This document shows positions 23,457 to 35,694 of a stretch of 64,000 nt of DNA, in pieces (positions within the stretch are counted from its first letter, which is position 1; each line of letters begins with the position of its first letter). Below the pieces are notes generated by a model. That model was given only the letters and a program-made list of their open reading frames with translations. It did not search any database and was not told where the DNA came from. The DNA is from Clonostachys chloroleuca (Eukaryota; Ascomycota; Sordariomycetes; Hypocreales; Bionectriaceae): assembly GCA_037952775.1 (NCBI GenBank), contig JBANAY010000003.1, positions 9,424,001-9,488,000 of the forward strand, given 5' to 3'. Position numbers and translations under genes: made by a program.

Positions 23457-24954
23457 ATGGGCGCTCGCACCAATGGCGAATCAGTCAACTGGTACGGATT
23501 CAAATTCAGCTGGACGCCGTACCATCAGATGCCGGATGAACTCAGCCACTACCTTTATACGTTCGATCATCTTTCCGCACAGGCGCTTGATGCCCTTGAT
23601 TCATTATGCCCTTCCTCGAGGAAGGATAACCCTCACTCAAAGGACACTTTCAATATTTTGAAAGAGTGCGCCCACGAAGATCCCCATGTCCGTGAACTGT
23701 TGCAAGAGATCCATACTGTACCACACTGGATCGATTGGGATCAGATTGAAAGAGGCCAAAGAGTACTTTGGAGATATGCTTTGCCCTCCATCACTTGTGT
23801 AAGCGTCATATTTACTTCAGCAAGAGCGAGCTGAAAGCAATAAAGGCTCTCTAACCGAATACCAGTTGATATATATGTCATTACTTGGTGGGATGTCAAG
23901 TTCTCGGACTGTGGAAACCCTCGACCGGACGGGTAGCTTCGGGTGTTCGTCTGTTCGACGGCGTATTCTTGAAACAGCCCAACATGCGCTTTATGTACAC
24001 AAAGATTTGAAATCAATCCAGCCTGGTGGTGAAGGCTGGGAATCCTCGATACGAGTACGCCTATTGCATAGCTCCGTTCGTCGCAGGATTATGCAGCTTG
24101 CCAAAGAACATCCAGACTACTACGATATCGACAAATACGGTATTCCGATCAACGATCTAGACTGCATCGGTACGATCAGTCTATACAGCTCCTGCATGAT
24201 ATGGCTTGGTCTCCCACAGCAAGGTATCTATCTCTCAGAGCGCGAGACGGCAGATTATCTGGCCCTCTGGCGCTACGTGGCTTATCTCATGGGCGTCCCG
24301 CACGAATGGATGAAGACGCCGGAGGAATCCAGAGCAATGATGGAATCACTGCTAATATCTGAATACAAGCCCAACAGAAAGTCTTCAATATTAGCCAATA
24401 ATATTCTCCATGGGATCGAAGGACAGCCACCGATGTACGCATCCCGACAATTTCTCGGTGCTCAAGCCTGGTGGCTGAACGGGTCAGAGCTGTCCCAAGC
24501 TCTGGAAATCAGGAGGCCAAGCTTGTACTATACCGCCCTCATGGCTTCTCAATGTTTCTACTTCAGAGTACTATCATCTATCATTGTAGCCATTCCATTT
24601 TGGAAAGCATCACCACTAATGTAAGCTATGTGGTTTAACACAAGAAGAGTCGATGGTTAACTTTCCTAGTTTTCGAAGAAACTTTGCCAGGATATTTTTG
24701 TACAAAATAAAAGCTTGGGTGCTCTTGGCTATAAGACAAAGTTCACTTTCAAATGGATTCCGAATTTGATCCGCACTACCACTCCGCCAGGCGGATCGAA
24801 CGATGACCGAGAGAAGCATTCGGCGGGCTTCAACAGTCATCTTCTGGAACGCGTTGCCCTGCTAAATTTGATGTTCATCTCCAGTGTTGGTATTTACTTG
24901 GGATATCTGTTTTTAAGAGCGATTCATTGTATTTATTCCCTCTTTTTGTTTTAG
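23457..24954 (+). CDS. mpaB/Lcp-type (DUF2236) oxygenase-like protein, frameshifted near the 3' end
   Basis: Exons 23457-23798, 23866-24620 and 24670-24954. Intron 1 joins in phase 0 and intron 2 (49 nt, GTAAGC...TCCTAG) is plausible. The encoded protein matches the family of ER-bound oxygenase MpaB and rubber oxygenase Lcp: a VRVRLLHSSVR-like segment (here IRVRLLHSSVRRRIMQL, with the likely haem-ligand His), YGIPINDLDCIGTISLYS, ETADYLALWRYVAYLMGVP and RQFLGAQAWWLNG. In the fungal pathway context MpaB cleaves a prenyl side chain oxidatively; the substrate here is unknown. After intron 2 the phase-correct frame reads FRRNFARIFLYKI and then loses similarity, whereas the frame one base over continues with KSLGALGYKTKFTFKWIP, the family C-terminus. 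One base therefore appears to be missing in the A-rich AAAATAAAA run at about 24704-24712. The C-terminal membrane segment (ISSVGIYLGYLFLRAI) lies in the second frame. Confidence 0.82.
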
Positions 24955-25249
24955 GGCATACAATTATACACCTGTTTACCGAAGGGTCGATAATCATTGA
25001 CTCTACAAAGGACTTCTTTTGCCTCTTCAACTTTTTTGAGTCTTCTTTCGGAATCTTTTGTCAGCCAACCATGTTATCAACTGTATCGTTTCTAACTCTT
25101 TCTAAGACGAGAACCTCCTCCCTTATGGCACGCACTTGATTCTTAAGTCCTATGAGCTAGCATAGTCCATTGCAAGGGAGTAATTTGGATTCGCCTTTCA
25201 TACGGACCGTTGTTGACAAATTGATTCAATAACCTAAAACACTCGAATC

Positions 25250-27069
25250 CTAATAGATATATCGGATTTGCGGATTCTGGTAAGAGATAAAGAGGTAAGC
25301 TACTTGGAGTTACGTCTGGATTGGAGCACATACCTTCATATCCGTCAAGTCATCTTCATACGCATGATCGAATCCCTCGCCTACACCACTCTTATCACGG
25401 CGACCGTTTTCCCAAATGCACACGTAGCGGTACACAATTGCCAATACACTCGCCGCAATTGACGTTACAACGGTAACAATAAAACCAGGGGCGTATCCAG
25501 GCGCATCCGAGTTTTTGAAAACCATGGGGCCAACAAAATTCCCTTCGTTGTTTAGTTAGCATCGAAGATACGATAGCGCTGTCTCGCACATACCTAAACA
25601 GTAGCCAAAAAAGACCCCCGAGGACGTAACTGAGCGCTTCGTATAGCCGGCAGTGTTCGCAATCTGCAGGCCCATTAAGACGGCGTAGCCGCCACCAAAG
25701 GTAGCTAGGATATAGCAAGCGAACAGTAACCCGCCCTTCTCGCTACGAGGGAGTAGCCAAAGCAGAAATGAGGCTATAACGGTGCCAATCTGGCAAGTAG
25801 CGATTATCCATGTTCTATTGCCGGGATATTTATATGCCAGGAGTGGTGCAACCTACTCGATCGTTCCGATCACCACTCCCGCAGGCATGCTAAGAAGCAA
25901 TGAGTTGAGCGTAGAATACCCAAAGTTTGAAATGAAGATCGGGATGAAGGTCGAGACAGGCCCATTGGCTATCATGATGAGGAATGCCATGGAGAAAGTC
26001 AGCCAGAAACGAATGTCTACGAGGACTTCGAACGCTTGCTGCCATTTGAAATGAGTGTTCCGGACACCAGCGTTATTAACCCGTAACCGTGCTACCGCGA
26101 TATATCTCTCGCGCTCGGTGAACCCTCGAGCACGGATGGGATCGGGAGGCAGGAAGAACAAAATGACAAATCCCCACAAGATGGTGATAGCACCTGCTAT
26201 GACATACATGTACTGCCACGAATTCAAGGTCCCGCCTTTGATATGGCCGAGACCAAAGTTGATTAAAGGGGCTATCAGGGCAACATACCCGGCTGATTGT
26301 TGTCAGCTTAGTGTCTCTGGTCTTTATCAAGGTTCAACCTACTGGCACAATACCATATCCCCATTCTTAAGGCTTGCTCATCGCGTTTGTACCATCCTGG
26401 TATAATTCTGTTAGCTTAGCCCGCCCCTCGATCCATCCTGATCATACTCGGGGAACATACCACCCACGACCAGCATGAACATAGGAGAAACGCCCGACTC
26501 CAAAAAACCAAGGAAGAATCGCTGGGCGTATAATGACTGGTAATTTTTGCAAGCCACGGTACACATCACGCATGCTCCCCAAATAAACACAATTCCACTG
26601 CAAACTCGTTCGATAGGGAACCGTTGAGCAAGCAGAATAGCAGGGGTCGCACCCACGATGAATCCCAGGTAGAATATGGAGGCAGAAAAAGAATAACGCT
26701 CGCCCACCGTAAGCTCCAAATCCGTGCGAAGGCCGAAGAGAGCCTAAAGACCTCCGGCGTTAGCCAATCTAATCGGGTGGGATTCTCCATCATAAGACTC
26801 ACTGCTTGTGACAGCATTGCTTTGTCATAATATTGTAAACCATAAGTCAAGGTAAGAATAACAAGGAGCGTGCGGTCGATCCGGCGGACAAGCTTCTTTT
26901 CTTCTTCTGGTTCCCAGTCTTCATCGCCCACCCAGGCTGCGAGAACTTTTAATGCCTCGTCATTATGCAGCGTGTCGACGATCTTGGCATGTTGCAAATC
27001 TGCCAGAATTTTTGGTCCCTTGTCGGCAGTCTCTCTATGCTCTAGGCTGCTTCCCTTTTCTTCTTCCAT
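25250..27069 (-). pseudogene. DAL5-family MFS transporter with an in-frame stop
   Basis: Six exons on the minus strand: 27069-26803, 26743-26461, 26396-26343, 26292-25594, 25542-25334 and 25276-25250. All five introns (50-64 nt) are GT-AG and join in phase, and the last exon ends NPQIRYIY, the usual tail of this group, so the model is well supported at 512 codons. Family marks: YGLQYYDKAMLSQA, FIVGATPA, QRFFLGFLESGVSPMF and GLGHIKGG. Members carry allantoate, vitamins or other organic anions across the plasma membrane. In exon 4 the codon at 25855-25853 (codon 348) is TAG, in the middle of GTIE-stop-VAPLLAYKYPG, and the frame continues intact for another 164 codons. CAG to TAG or TGG to TAG would be a single transition of the type made by RIP. 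Without readthrough, roughly the last four of the transmembrane helices are lost. A base-calling error is the alternative. Confidence 0.85.
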
Positions 27070-29728
27070 TATATGGCTCTTTTGGCTTGGAAGGGTGTGG
27101 CTAGAAGAAGTGAGTGTTGTTGTGATTCTGGTTATCCAAAAGAGAGGCCTTTATAGATCTGTTGGCCGGGGTAAACTCTGAGCGTGAGCAGGGGCCTCAG
27201 GACATTTCGTCCACGAGGTTACATGCCAAAATGCGGGGGAATGCTTGCTAGCCATGATTCGATACATGCAAACGATGGATTTCTCAAAACTCTTCATGAT
27301 AATTTGCATCAAAGCTAGGCCTTCTCGGACATTTATACCCGGGGCAACGTTTGCGGGGTAGTGGGTGTTGCCTCTTCTTTAAGAAGGGCGATCGTTGAAA
27401 TACCCCGGGATCTAGATACTCAAGGTGGGACAACCAATGGTTGATAGGGAGGGGTTGACATTCATACGGCAACTTAAACTAAACGGGTGCTACGTATAGC
27501 CGAGGACCTGTCGTCGAACCGACTGTCGGGTTACAAGCGACCCCAAACTTTATCATTAACGTCTAAGTTGACGTTTCGATTGAGCATCTATTACTTTACA
27601 CATGGTGCTTCTTGATTGCACCAGGCTTACACTTTCTCCCTATCTTCTAATGGACGAATGTTTCTATCCTCCACAGTCGAGTCTCACATCTTGTAGAATG
27701 AACTGCTTGATGTGGTCAGGGGTTCAACCTTTAGGACATGGTCTGTCCGTATCAAGCCTTGTGCTATGTAATTTCTAAAACAAATTCAGTGAGCAAGCGT
27801 CACCATACTAGCCTTCGCAGCAATGGTCGGGAGCCACTCAAATATCTACATGGCTCGCCATGAGTTTTACATCTTTAAGAGGTGTAACATCAGCTATCGC
27901 GTTGCATTGAGATCTACTATTATCTTACTAACAAGCGTCTCTTGACTATCTCTGAGGTCCAGTCACGTATGTGCCGGGAAGGTTACAGGGTCAACAGATT
28001 AGAGCTGTCCTCACTACTATATACAAATTAGTGCACCTTGGGATTCTCCTCAAGTGCAGCCTGGAAATCACCGTAAGATCCAACTCAGTCCGATAAACAT
28101 ACGTCACAGAACTATAACCATTTACTAGGGCACTCGTCCGTCCGGGAAAAGTAAGGCGAAATACGTTACCAATCCACCTGCCGAGGTTGTGCCTGGGCCG
28201 GTAGCATCTTACTTCTTTGGCTTGTAGTCGATCCCAGACAGCCTCAAGGAGTACTAGAGCCTCACAGGCTCAGGGTCATACCACTAGCGAGGCCCAGAAG
28301 ATTCTGCAGGACTGGGAAGTCGAGCTTCCTTCTACAACAGCCAATAGGCAGTTGTTGCGTATTGGGTTAGATTAAGCTGAATCCCTCAATTAGCCCTATA
28401 TCATACTATTTTACGTAGCCTTCTAAGGTCACTTGTCTCTAAGAAATAATTCTGTGCATTCTTAAGACAGTGTACTAAAGTCAGAAGATGTCAGCAAGTA
28501 ATACGGAGCTCGGATTTCTTAAAATGCGGAATGTATTTCAGCGAGGGTCTTCCTAAATCCCTTCCCTTAGTGATCCCCTGCCATGGGCTCACTGAAATAA
28601 CACATCATATAATGAGAAGTGGCTGGCTCAGCCACTGATTTACAGAAGGCTGGACCAGTCTTATAAGCGCAGATATGGAGTGGGCTCTAATATAATTTGC
28701 CCGTTTGTCACGAGTGGCGTGTATAGCCAGGAAGCTCCGGAAGCTTGGTTGATGCAGGTGTTTCCCCATTACAGCGTGCATGCATGTAAATGAACAAGTG
28801 ACCACGCTTGAAAGGTCGAGACTGGAGACTGGTTCTCGGGTACTGTATCCCTCCAAGGAGCTTATCGCAGTGACGTTGGTGAATCGTCAGGGGTCATGTC
28901 ATTGATGTTCCACATACACGTCGCTTAGTACGAATGAACTCCCTAAGCCACATATTTTTGCGCACCTCAGCTTCCTTTATGCACCTCCGGGTGCTAGCCC
29001 TATATCCTAATCAAGGCCGGGCTGGGTTTGCGGCAGTGATGAAGAGACCGAGATGATGGTTTCGCTGACAAGTCTTGGCACCCAGGAGTAGTTCGGCTGT
29101 GGAAAGTGTGTGCAGCTCATTGCCTCCTTTAGTAAAGGAGAAATGCTTTCTAATCTCCAATGAATGTTTCCCTAGGCCAGTCATTGTCCTTACCAAAGAA
29201 TTAGAATAAGGAACAGAAACATTGAGAGTAAGACTTCAAGCCATGGGCTGTCTCCCGGCCATCAATTGGCGACAGAGCCCTTGAGCTCATGTATATTCAC
29301 ACCGCGGCAAGCAAATAGCATCATTTAGCCCGGGTACGGGAAGCAATTGCATCTCTGGAAGACGCGCCTCAATGCATGCCGGCCAGACATGCTGTAGCGC
29401 CGGCACTTTAGTGCTATAGCCACATCATGTCACTAAACATAACGAGACCGAGACCGAGACCGGGAGCCTTAATTCTATGCAGAATTGACAGTAGTCGGGC
29501 AGACAATTCAACATGTCATAATCAGCCACAGATGGACGAGAGTGTCATGCGAGCTTCATATAAAGATTTCAACATCCAGCTCACTCTTCTGTCTCTCATT
29601 ATTTACAAAAACCAACCACATGTTCTCGCCTACCAGTCTCTCGAACTTATCTGAATTTTCGATTAACTATTTCAACGCTTTTCAACGATCTAAATCCGCA
29701 TCATAAGGAAGAAAGATTGAAAGTCAAA
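27070..29728. other. intergenic, 2.7 kb without recognised gene
   Basis: No conserved protein found. The stretch has frequent stops in all frames. A short GAGACC tandem triplet lies at 29444-29461. Confidence 0.45.
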
Positions 29729-30463
29729 ATGTCCAGCTCTGCCTTCGAAAAAATGGAGAAATACTTCGTCCCACGGCTCAAAATGCCCCTTCATATCGTT
29801 GAGGTTATCATGATAATAGTGGCTATCATTCTGGCAGGTGTTCGTCTCACAACTATTACTACAAGGACAAGGACAGATATGATGGCTATAGCTATGGTGA
29901 GTCCCTGAGATATTAGCAACACTCGGCGCCATTTTACTAAGAGCATACCAGGGTGCCAAGTCGCTTGTCGTTATTGCGTATCAGCTCTTGTCAGAGCATC
30001 TAGCACAATGGAAGAGATTTGCAAGTCTGAAAGCCAACCTGATCCTCAACTCCCTCGAGATTGTTTTCTGGGCTGCGGTAGCATTCATGGCCATCCAGTC
30101 CAACACTAGGTCGTGTAAGGGTGCCAGCTGCGGTCTTGGTTGGGGAGTCCTTGTTATCGCTATTTTGATCAGGTTCGTTCACCTTGCCTGTCCAGGCCTG
30201 TCCTAGAATCCTCTGTTCATGCAGACCAAATTGTGTAATAATTTGACTGACAATTGTCCCCCAGCAACATATCGATTTACATGACTGGTATTTCTTATTT
30301 CGCTTTTCGGTGGTCTAAAAAGGCTAGGAGCAGCGACTCATCCGACGCCCATCTTCGCAGTGTCCAAGGATCGGCTCCTCGAAGACATTCTTCTTCTCGA
30401 AGACACTCTTCTCACAGACACTCCTCTCGGAGACACTCTTCTCAAAGACACATGGGCCCATAG
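29729..30463 (+). CDS. fungal four-TM (MARVEL-like) membrane protein with Arg/His/Ser repeat tail
   Basis: Exons 29729-29896, 29952-30172 and 30265-30463 (TAG) give 195 aa; both introns are GT-AG and in phase, and the start is the first ATG after an in-frame TTG. The layout matches a conserved fungal membrane-protein group: MPLHIVEVIMIIVAIILAG (TM1), TRTDMMAIAM, GAKSLVVIAYQLLSEH (TM2), a WKRFASLKANLILNSLE loop leading into WAAVAFMAI (TM3), a CKGASCGLGWG pair of cysteines, and a last hydrophobic span across the third exon junction (TM4). No enzyme motif is present; function is unknown, with possible roles at the plasma membrane or eisosomes by analogy with MARVEL proteins. The C-terminus is unusual: a 5-aa repeat (RRHSS and variants) of very basic, Ser-rich character. 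Confidence 0.78.
30380..30451 (+). repeat. 15-nt coding minisatellite (RRHSS repeat)
   Basis: About five tandem units of a 15-nt pattern (CGAAGACACTCTTCT and variants) lie in frame in the last exon of the four-TM protein and encode RRHSS, RRHSS, HRHSS, RRHSS and QRH. A spare Ser codon sits after the first unit. In-frame units of this kind readily change in number between strains. Confidence 0.85.
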
Positions 30464-33400
30464 AATGTATCAGAGGAGAAGTATGCGGGTGTTTCTAAAA
30501 ATCCCCAGCAATGCTCGACAAAGAGGTTATCATTGATTTACGCTTGACATATGGACGTCGTGCCATGTTCCATGTGACTTGGTTTCTTAGTCTTCTGTTT
30601 CTTAAGGTTGTGTCATTGGACATTTGAGGTTCCAATAAGTCTTGGGAAAACAGATTCAATTTCTCTTTTTGTTCTGTGGGCTGGGAAGGAGGAACTGGAG
30701 TTCAGGGAGAACGGGCTAGAGTTTCTATTGACCTTGGACTGGACTATGAAAACAACGACTAGACACGCAAACAACTTCGATACCTAGAGAAGGGTTAGAG
30801 AGAACAACAAGATTAGGAGGTTGTAGGAGAATAATATATAGGATCGGTGTTATATTGGAATACTCAGAATGGGCTATCGATGCAGGTTATGGATTCGTTA
30901 ATTCGTTAAGTTGATTTATCAATGCAGCAAGAAGACAATATTGCTATGAGTCCTGTTTAGGTTCCTAGTTTTTGACATAAATCAAATATTAGGTCTAATT
31001 CTTATAACCAAGTTTGCATCGTTACATGCCTTTTTTTTCTTCGGTCAACTGCGTTATTATTCTTGGGTTGAGTATTATTCCACCACTATTTCAATTGTAT
31101 GATGGTAAATCTTGTCATGCCCCTATGCCATCCTAACATTGCGTTGTTGTACCGGGTAAGTTGAACATTCCGTGTTAGCAGATCACAACAGAGTTCAGCA
31201 CACTTTGATTTGACATGGGTTACTTATCCCGAGCCTATTAATATCTTTTTCGGATTCTTAACACTTCCGCCGCCTATGAGGGACGGCGATCACTAACCTT
31301 GACAATTGCGGGTGCTAACATGCCCTGTTGGACTGAAACATGACGGTGGCCAGTAAGGCGCCTATGAAACGCCGGGGTTCTTAAACAGATTGGAGCCCTG
31401 GTCATATTCGTGAAATTACTCTCACCATTATTAAAAGCATTTAGCCGCCGCTTAAAACGAGTGAGCTGCATATGGCGGTAGAGATCATATCGTGAACTTT
31501 TACTCACCTTGAGTGCTCCCGCTGGAGCTGGCTTTCCCAAGGTCCTTTTTGCTGGTCAGTCGAACCTAATTGTTCAGCACGGGAAGTTAAAAGAAAGACA
31601 CGGAGACAGCGATCTGGAAATTTGCACGTGCCCTACATAGTCTATTAGGTCGAGATCGATTTTTCAGGATATTGTGCGTGCAGGTAAACTATTCTGTCAG
31701 CTAAGGTAGTATCATCACTCGTCTTTCTGGCCGCTTTGCCGGCTGATGTGGACCGTGGGTTGGATGGTTTCCTCGTAGTGCTAACTTGTTTCTCCTGTTC
31801 TAGTATTTTTTTTTTTTGGGAACTACAACAAGAAACTAGGATACTGAAATAAAGGATGATTTCGAAATCGGGCCAAGTATCTCAACCCAACTTCGCAAGG
31901 AGTGAATACTCATGAATTAGGGAAACATTCACGTAAAATTGGTTAAGATTTGTTCAGAAGCATGAGATGGAAATCATCACGTAACCCAAATATCATACGG
32001 CAGTGTAGGGGAAAATGGCAAGCTAAGATTCCGAGATAGCCGACGAGGAGAATGCAAAGCAGATCCACCAAGATGATCATTTTAGAAACCAACCATGAGC
32101 AGGTTTGAGACGAACGAGAAGTGCTCGATCAACTGAATCAATATAGAATAAACTTAGCTTAGTCCGGGCATATGGAACGTAATCATCCCTTAATATCTGA
32201 CATTAGACTGGGTTGAGTAAGTCTTCTCGGGATGAGAAGTTAAGACGTGACATACACATGGGGTTCGCCGGCTTCCCCAACAAAAGGCAATAGGATACGG
32301 GAAAGTCGAACCATCAGTCAGGGGCCAATTGGTCATGATCACGTCCAGCGGCAAAAATGACCCGCTGCTTTACTTTATGGCCCATAGTCGGGAGCATGAT
32401 CCCGAGCAAGCCACACGTGGGGAACGAAGCATCTATGGACTGAGGCTGGAGAGCGAGCTCGCGTCCGATTTCTCCATCGGGAAACATCACGCGCCTTGTG
32501 CCAGCATGGGCCAACCGCATCATGACCAGAGAGAAGAAAGACGGCCGCCTCTCCCCAACATACAATCATCTCCTGTGATTGGAGTTTTCCGGTTTCTGAA
32601 TTATTCAAAATGCTCAGCTCAACGGACCCCTCAACTTGAAGTTACTAAGGATTAACACAAATATTTCAGCACGATAGTATAAGCATCTGGTACGTTTGGT
32701 CTTCAAAAAGAACAACAAAACTAATAAGTGCAGGATATGGCTATGGCTTGGAGGTTGATCGAGAGATCTCGCCAAGGTGTTGACGTGTTTCAAAGGCCGG
32801 TGAACGACAAACTAAGCGAAAATGATGGCTTCGCGCTGGAGGAAGAGGGGTCATAACCTTGTCCAACAGTATTTCGGACCTACTCGGCCTATTCTATACC
32901 GCCAAGGCAGAGTCTCACGAAATTAAACTGTTAGTCATAGAATCAGCACCGCCACTCTATCTCGATGGAAGCGTTGGCCGAGACCTCTTACTCCCGCCAG
33001 TCATTCCAGCTATGCGATGCGTCTACACATCTCGCTAAATGGTAGCTGTCAAGGGACTGGGAATCCGGCATCATGTAGCGTAGGATGTAGCTTACACCAG
33101 TTTCGAAGTGGTCTCATGCCAGCCTAGCGGCTGGATCTCCATGGCTGGCATCGCATCAGTGTCTCGCTCAACTCCCGCCTTCGGTCCCGGCATTAACACC
33201 CACGTGGAGTTGCCTGCGAGTCTAGTCTTGATTGAGAGACGAATTCGATTCTCACGGCTTTCAAGATCCCCGCGCTCACCCTCAGAATAGGAAGTTGATA
33301 CGAAACCAATGGCAACAAGCCCTAGGGATGAAAATGCCGACCGGAACATCCACCGGATGAGCAACGGGGCTGCCTGGTCGGGGTTTGGGGCAACTGTTAC

Positions 33401-34753
33401 CGTAGAAGGGATGGTGCTTACGACATCCTGGGTTTCGAGGTCTTCCCCTTTCTAGCAGGAGATTCTGGCCACCACGAGGGCGTTTTGTATGCGCATTGGG
33501 AGTGTGACTGCTCTAATAAAATCCCCCTTAGAAATTGACCTCATACGCAATATGTCGCTCAAAGGTTGGAACGCAGCTCTACCCCCACCGTTGAGGATGA
33601 GGTAGAACTCACCGGCGCATCCTCTCGTACGTCAAAGTTGTGCCCCGCCCTGTCATTTGGTATTTGAAAGAGTTGGTTAAGCCTGGTAGGGAATCCTGGG
33701 GTTCCAAATATAGAATATGAAGTACTCACATCGAGCCAGGTTCCTCGTCTCATGTACAGGCGTTTTCCTGCTGAGAATCCGCTGTAAGCTTAAATGTGCC
33801 CCAGACCTAATTCCCAGTTGGTAGTTTCAACTAGTCGACGACAAAGAAATGGCCTGATTAAATTAGCCAATTTAGTAGCATAAATGTTGTCAGTTGTGGA
33901 CGGGCTTGCCGTCGTGGGTATTACGAGTTGTGTACTTGAAACACATCAAGACGCGAATGCAGGCTATGATACTCCTTTAGGTATGTAATTACCATCTTGT
34001 CAGCATCTGGCAGGCGAGCCACAATCCTAAATAGGGCAGCCTTGTATCTCAATTTCGGCTTTTGGACCTTCAGTCATCCGTCCCACTTTTAGGAGTCTGT
34101 GTTTGAGGATGACCGGGGTATATCTTACTGCTCAGAAGTCGAAGGCCTTGTCCAGGTCCCATGTCCATGTCACGTCTGGGCGGTAATACCAAATTCCCCA
34201 AACACCGAAGCATTGGCACACCCCACCAGTATTATATGCTGCCAAAGGTGCATCCTGTAGTTCTGACAGCGGAACAGTCCCGGAACATTGACGAATAACC
34301 TGGAAGTCGTGCGCTAATTACCCTGCAGGCTTGGACATTGGATGCGGCGTCATGACAGGCCCCGTCTGAACTTCAGACGTCCCAAATCTGGGAGCCACGT
34401 GGATCACCGTTCAAGGCACAAGCTGACCATTGGACGCTGGGGGAGGACCCGAAGGATGATTTCTCCCTGAAACATCTTCTGTTATGTTGTTATACCCATG
34501 GCCACAAGCATGTTGTAGGTGCCTGCTCATCACGTGAATGGATGCCGACGGGAAGAACGGCCGGGCTCTCCTGTACCTTCTATATGGGATTAGGAAGATG
34601 AGAGCAAGGATGTCAGGAAGTTATAATCTCGCCGTTCCTCGATCTCTTTCGGCAGGTTTTCCTTGACATCATCATCCTTTAGATCAATAGTCGATCATCT
34701 GTCTCTCTTTTTGTGATTTACCCACTCTCTTTTGAAAAGAAAAGTTATTCATC
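30464..34753. other. 4.3 kb gene-poor stretch with coding-like fragments
   Basis: No gene recognised. Two pieces look coding by composition. On plus, 32859-33038 reads through YTAKAESHEIKLLVIESA and ends LLLPPVIPAMRCVYTSR-stop. On minus, 33364-33092 encodes 90 aa without an ATG-anchored upstream exon I can prove. A minus ATG at 33753 is followed by a possible 5' exon, but the splice phases I tried did not connect. These may be relics of one or two genes. Confidence 0.3.
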
Positions 34754-35694
34754 ATGCCTTCCGCTCTTCGTCTCTCTGTGGCATCTGCCCTCTGCGCCAC
34801 TCTGGCCCTCGCTAAGCCTACCGTCCGCGACGTTTGGCAACCCGCCGTTGGATCCAAGTTCGACATCACCCTCAACGGCGAGGTCGACATTTCGACCGTC
34901 AAGACCGACATCTTCGACCTCGACCTTTTCGAGAACACCGGGAACACTATCGATTTGAACAAGGTCGACACTTCCAAGATCGATGCCCTCCACAACGCTG
35001 GCGTTAAGGTCATCTGCTACTTCAGCGGTGGCTCATACGAGGATTGGCGCCCAGATGTTAAGTCCTTCAAGTCCAGTGACTTGGGCAGCGGGCTTGACGG
35101 CTGGGAGGGGGAGAACTGGCTCAACCTCAAGAGCGACAACGTCGCCTCGATCATGAAGCAGCGTATTGCCGTCGCTGCCAGGGCTGGATGCGATGCCATT
35201 GACCCCGACAACATGGATGGCTACGTAAGTCCCCTGGTCTAGGCAATTCTTTGTTAAAAACTCTTATTGACGTGAATCTTAACTAGGACAACTCAAACGG
35301 CCTCGGTCTGACCGAGCAGGACACCGTCAACTTCTTCAAGAACGTCCTGTACCCAGCCGCCCAGGAGGCCGGCCTTGCTCTTGGTCTCAAGAACGGTGGC
35401 AGCGTCGTCGAGGATGTCCTCCCTTACGTTCAGTTCCAGGTCAATGAGCAGTGCTCCGAGTACGGCGAGTGCGGCGACTTCTCCCCCTTCATCAAGGCCG
35501 GAAAGCCCGTCTTCCACATCGAGTACCCCAACGGCGAGTCTGAGACACCCAAGATTCTTTCCGGATCTGCCCTGAACACCTACTGCACCAAGGACTCATC
35601 GGGATCCGACATTACCAAGTTCAGCACCGTTCTCAAGCTGATGAAGCTGAACACCTTCACCCAGTTCTGCGACGGCTCCGTCATTAACCAGTAA
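34754..35694 (+). CDS. secreted glycoside hydrolase family 114 (endo-alpha-1,4-galactosaminidase-like)
   Basis: Two exons, 34754-35224 and 35287-35694 (TAA), in phase 0 around a 62-nt intron (GTAAGT...ACTAG); 292 aa. Residues 1-20 form a signal peptide (ALRLSVASALCATLALA), so the enzyme is probably secreted. The GH114 barrel is shown by WQPAVGSKFDITLNG, VKVICYFSGGSYEDWRPD (strand with the conserved CYFSxGxxE), GCDAIDPDNMDGYDNSNGL, GLALGLKNGG, FQVNEQCSEYGEC and GKPVFHIEYP. Acidic residues in YEDWRPD and DPDNMD are the expected catalytic area. Characterised members (for example Ega3 of Aspergillus fumigatus) cut galactosamine-containing exopolysaccharide, so a role in remodelling the fungus's own extracellular matrix or that of other microbes is plausible. 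The gene is GC-rich with a strong codon bias. No other galactosaminogalactan cluster gene is nearby. Confidence 0.9.
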
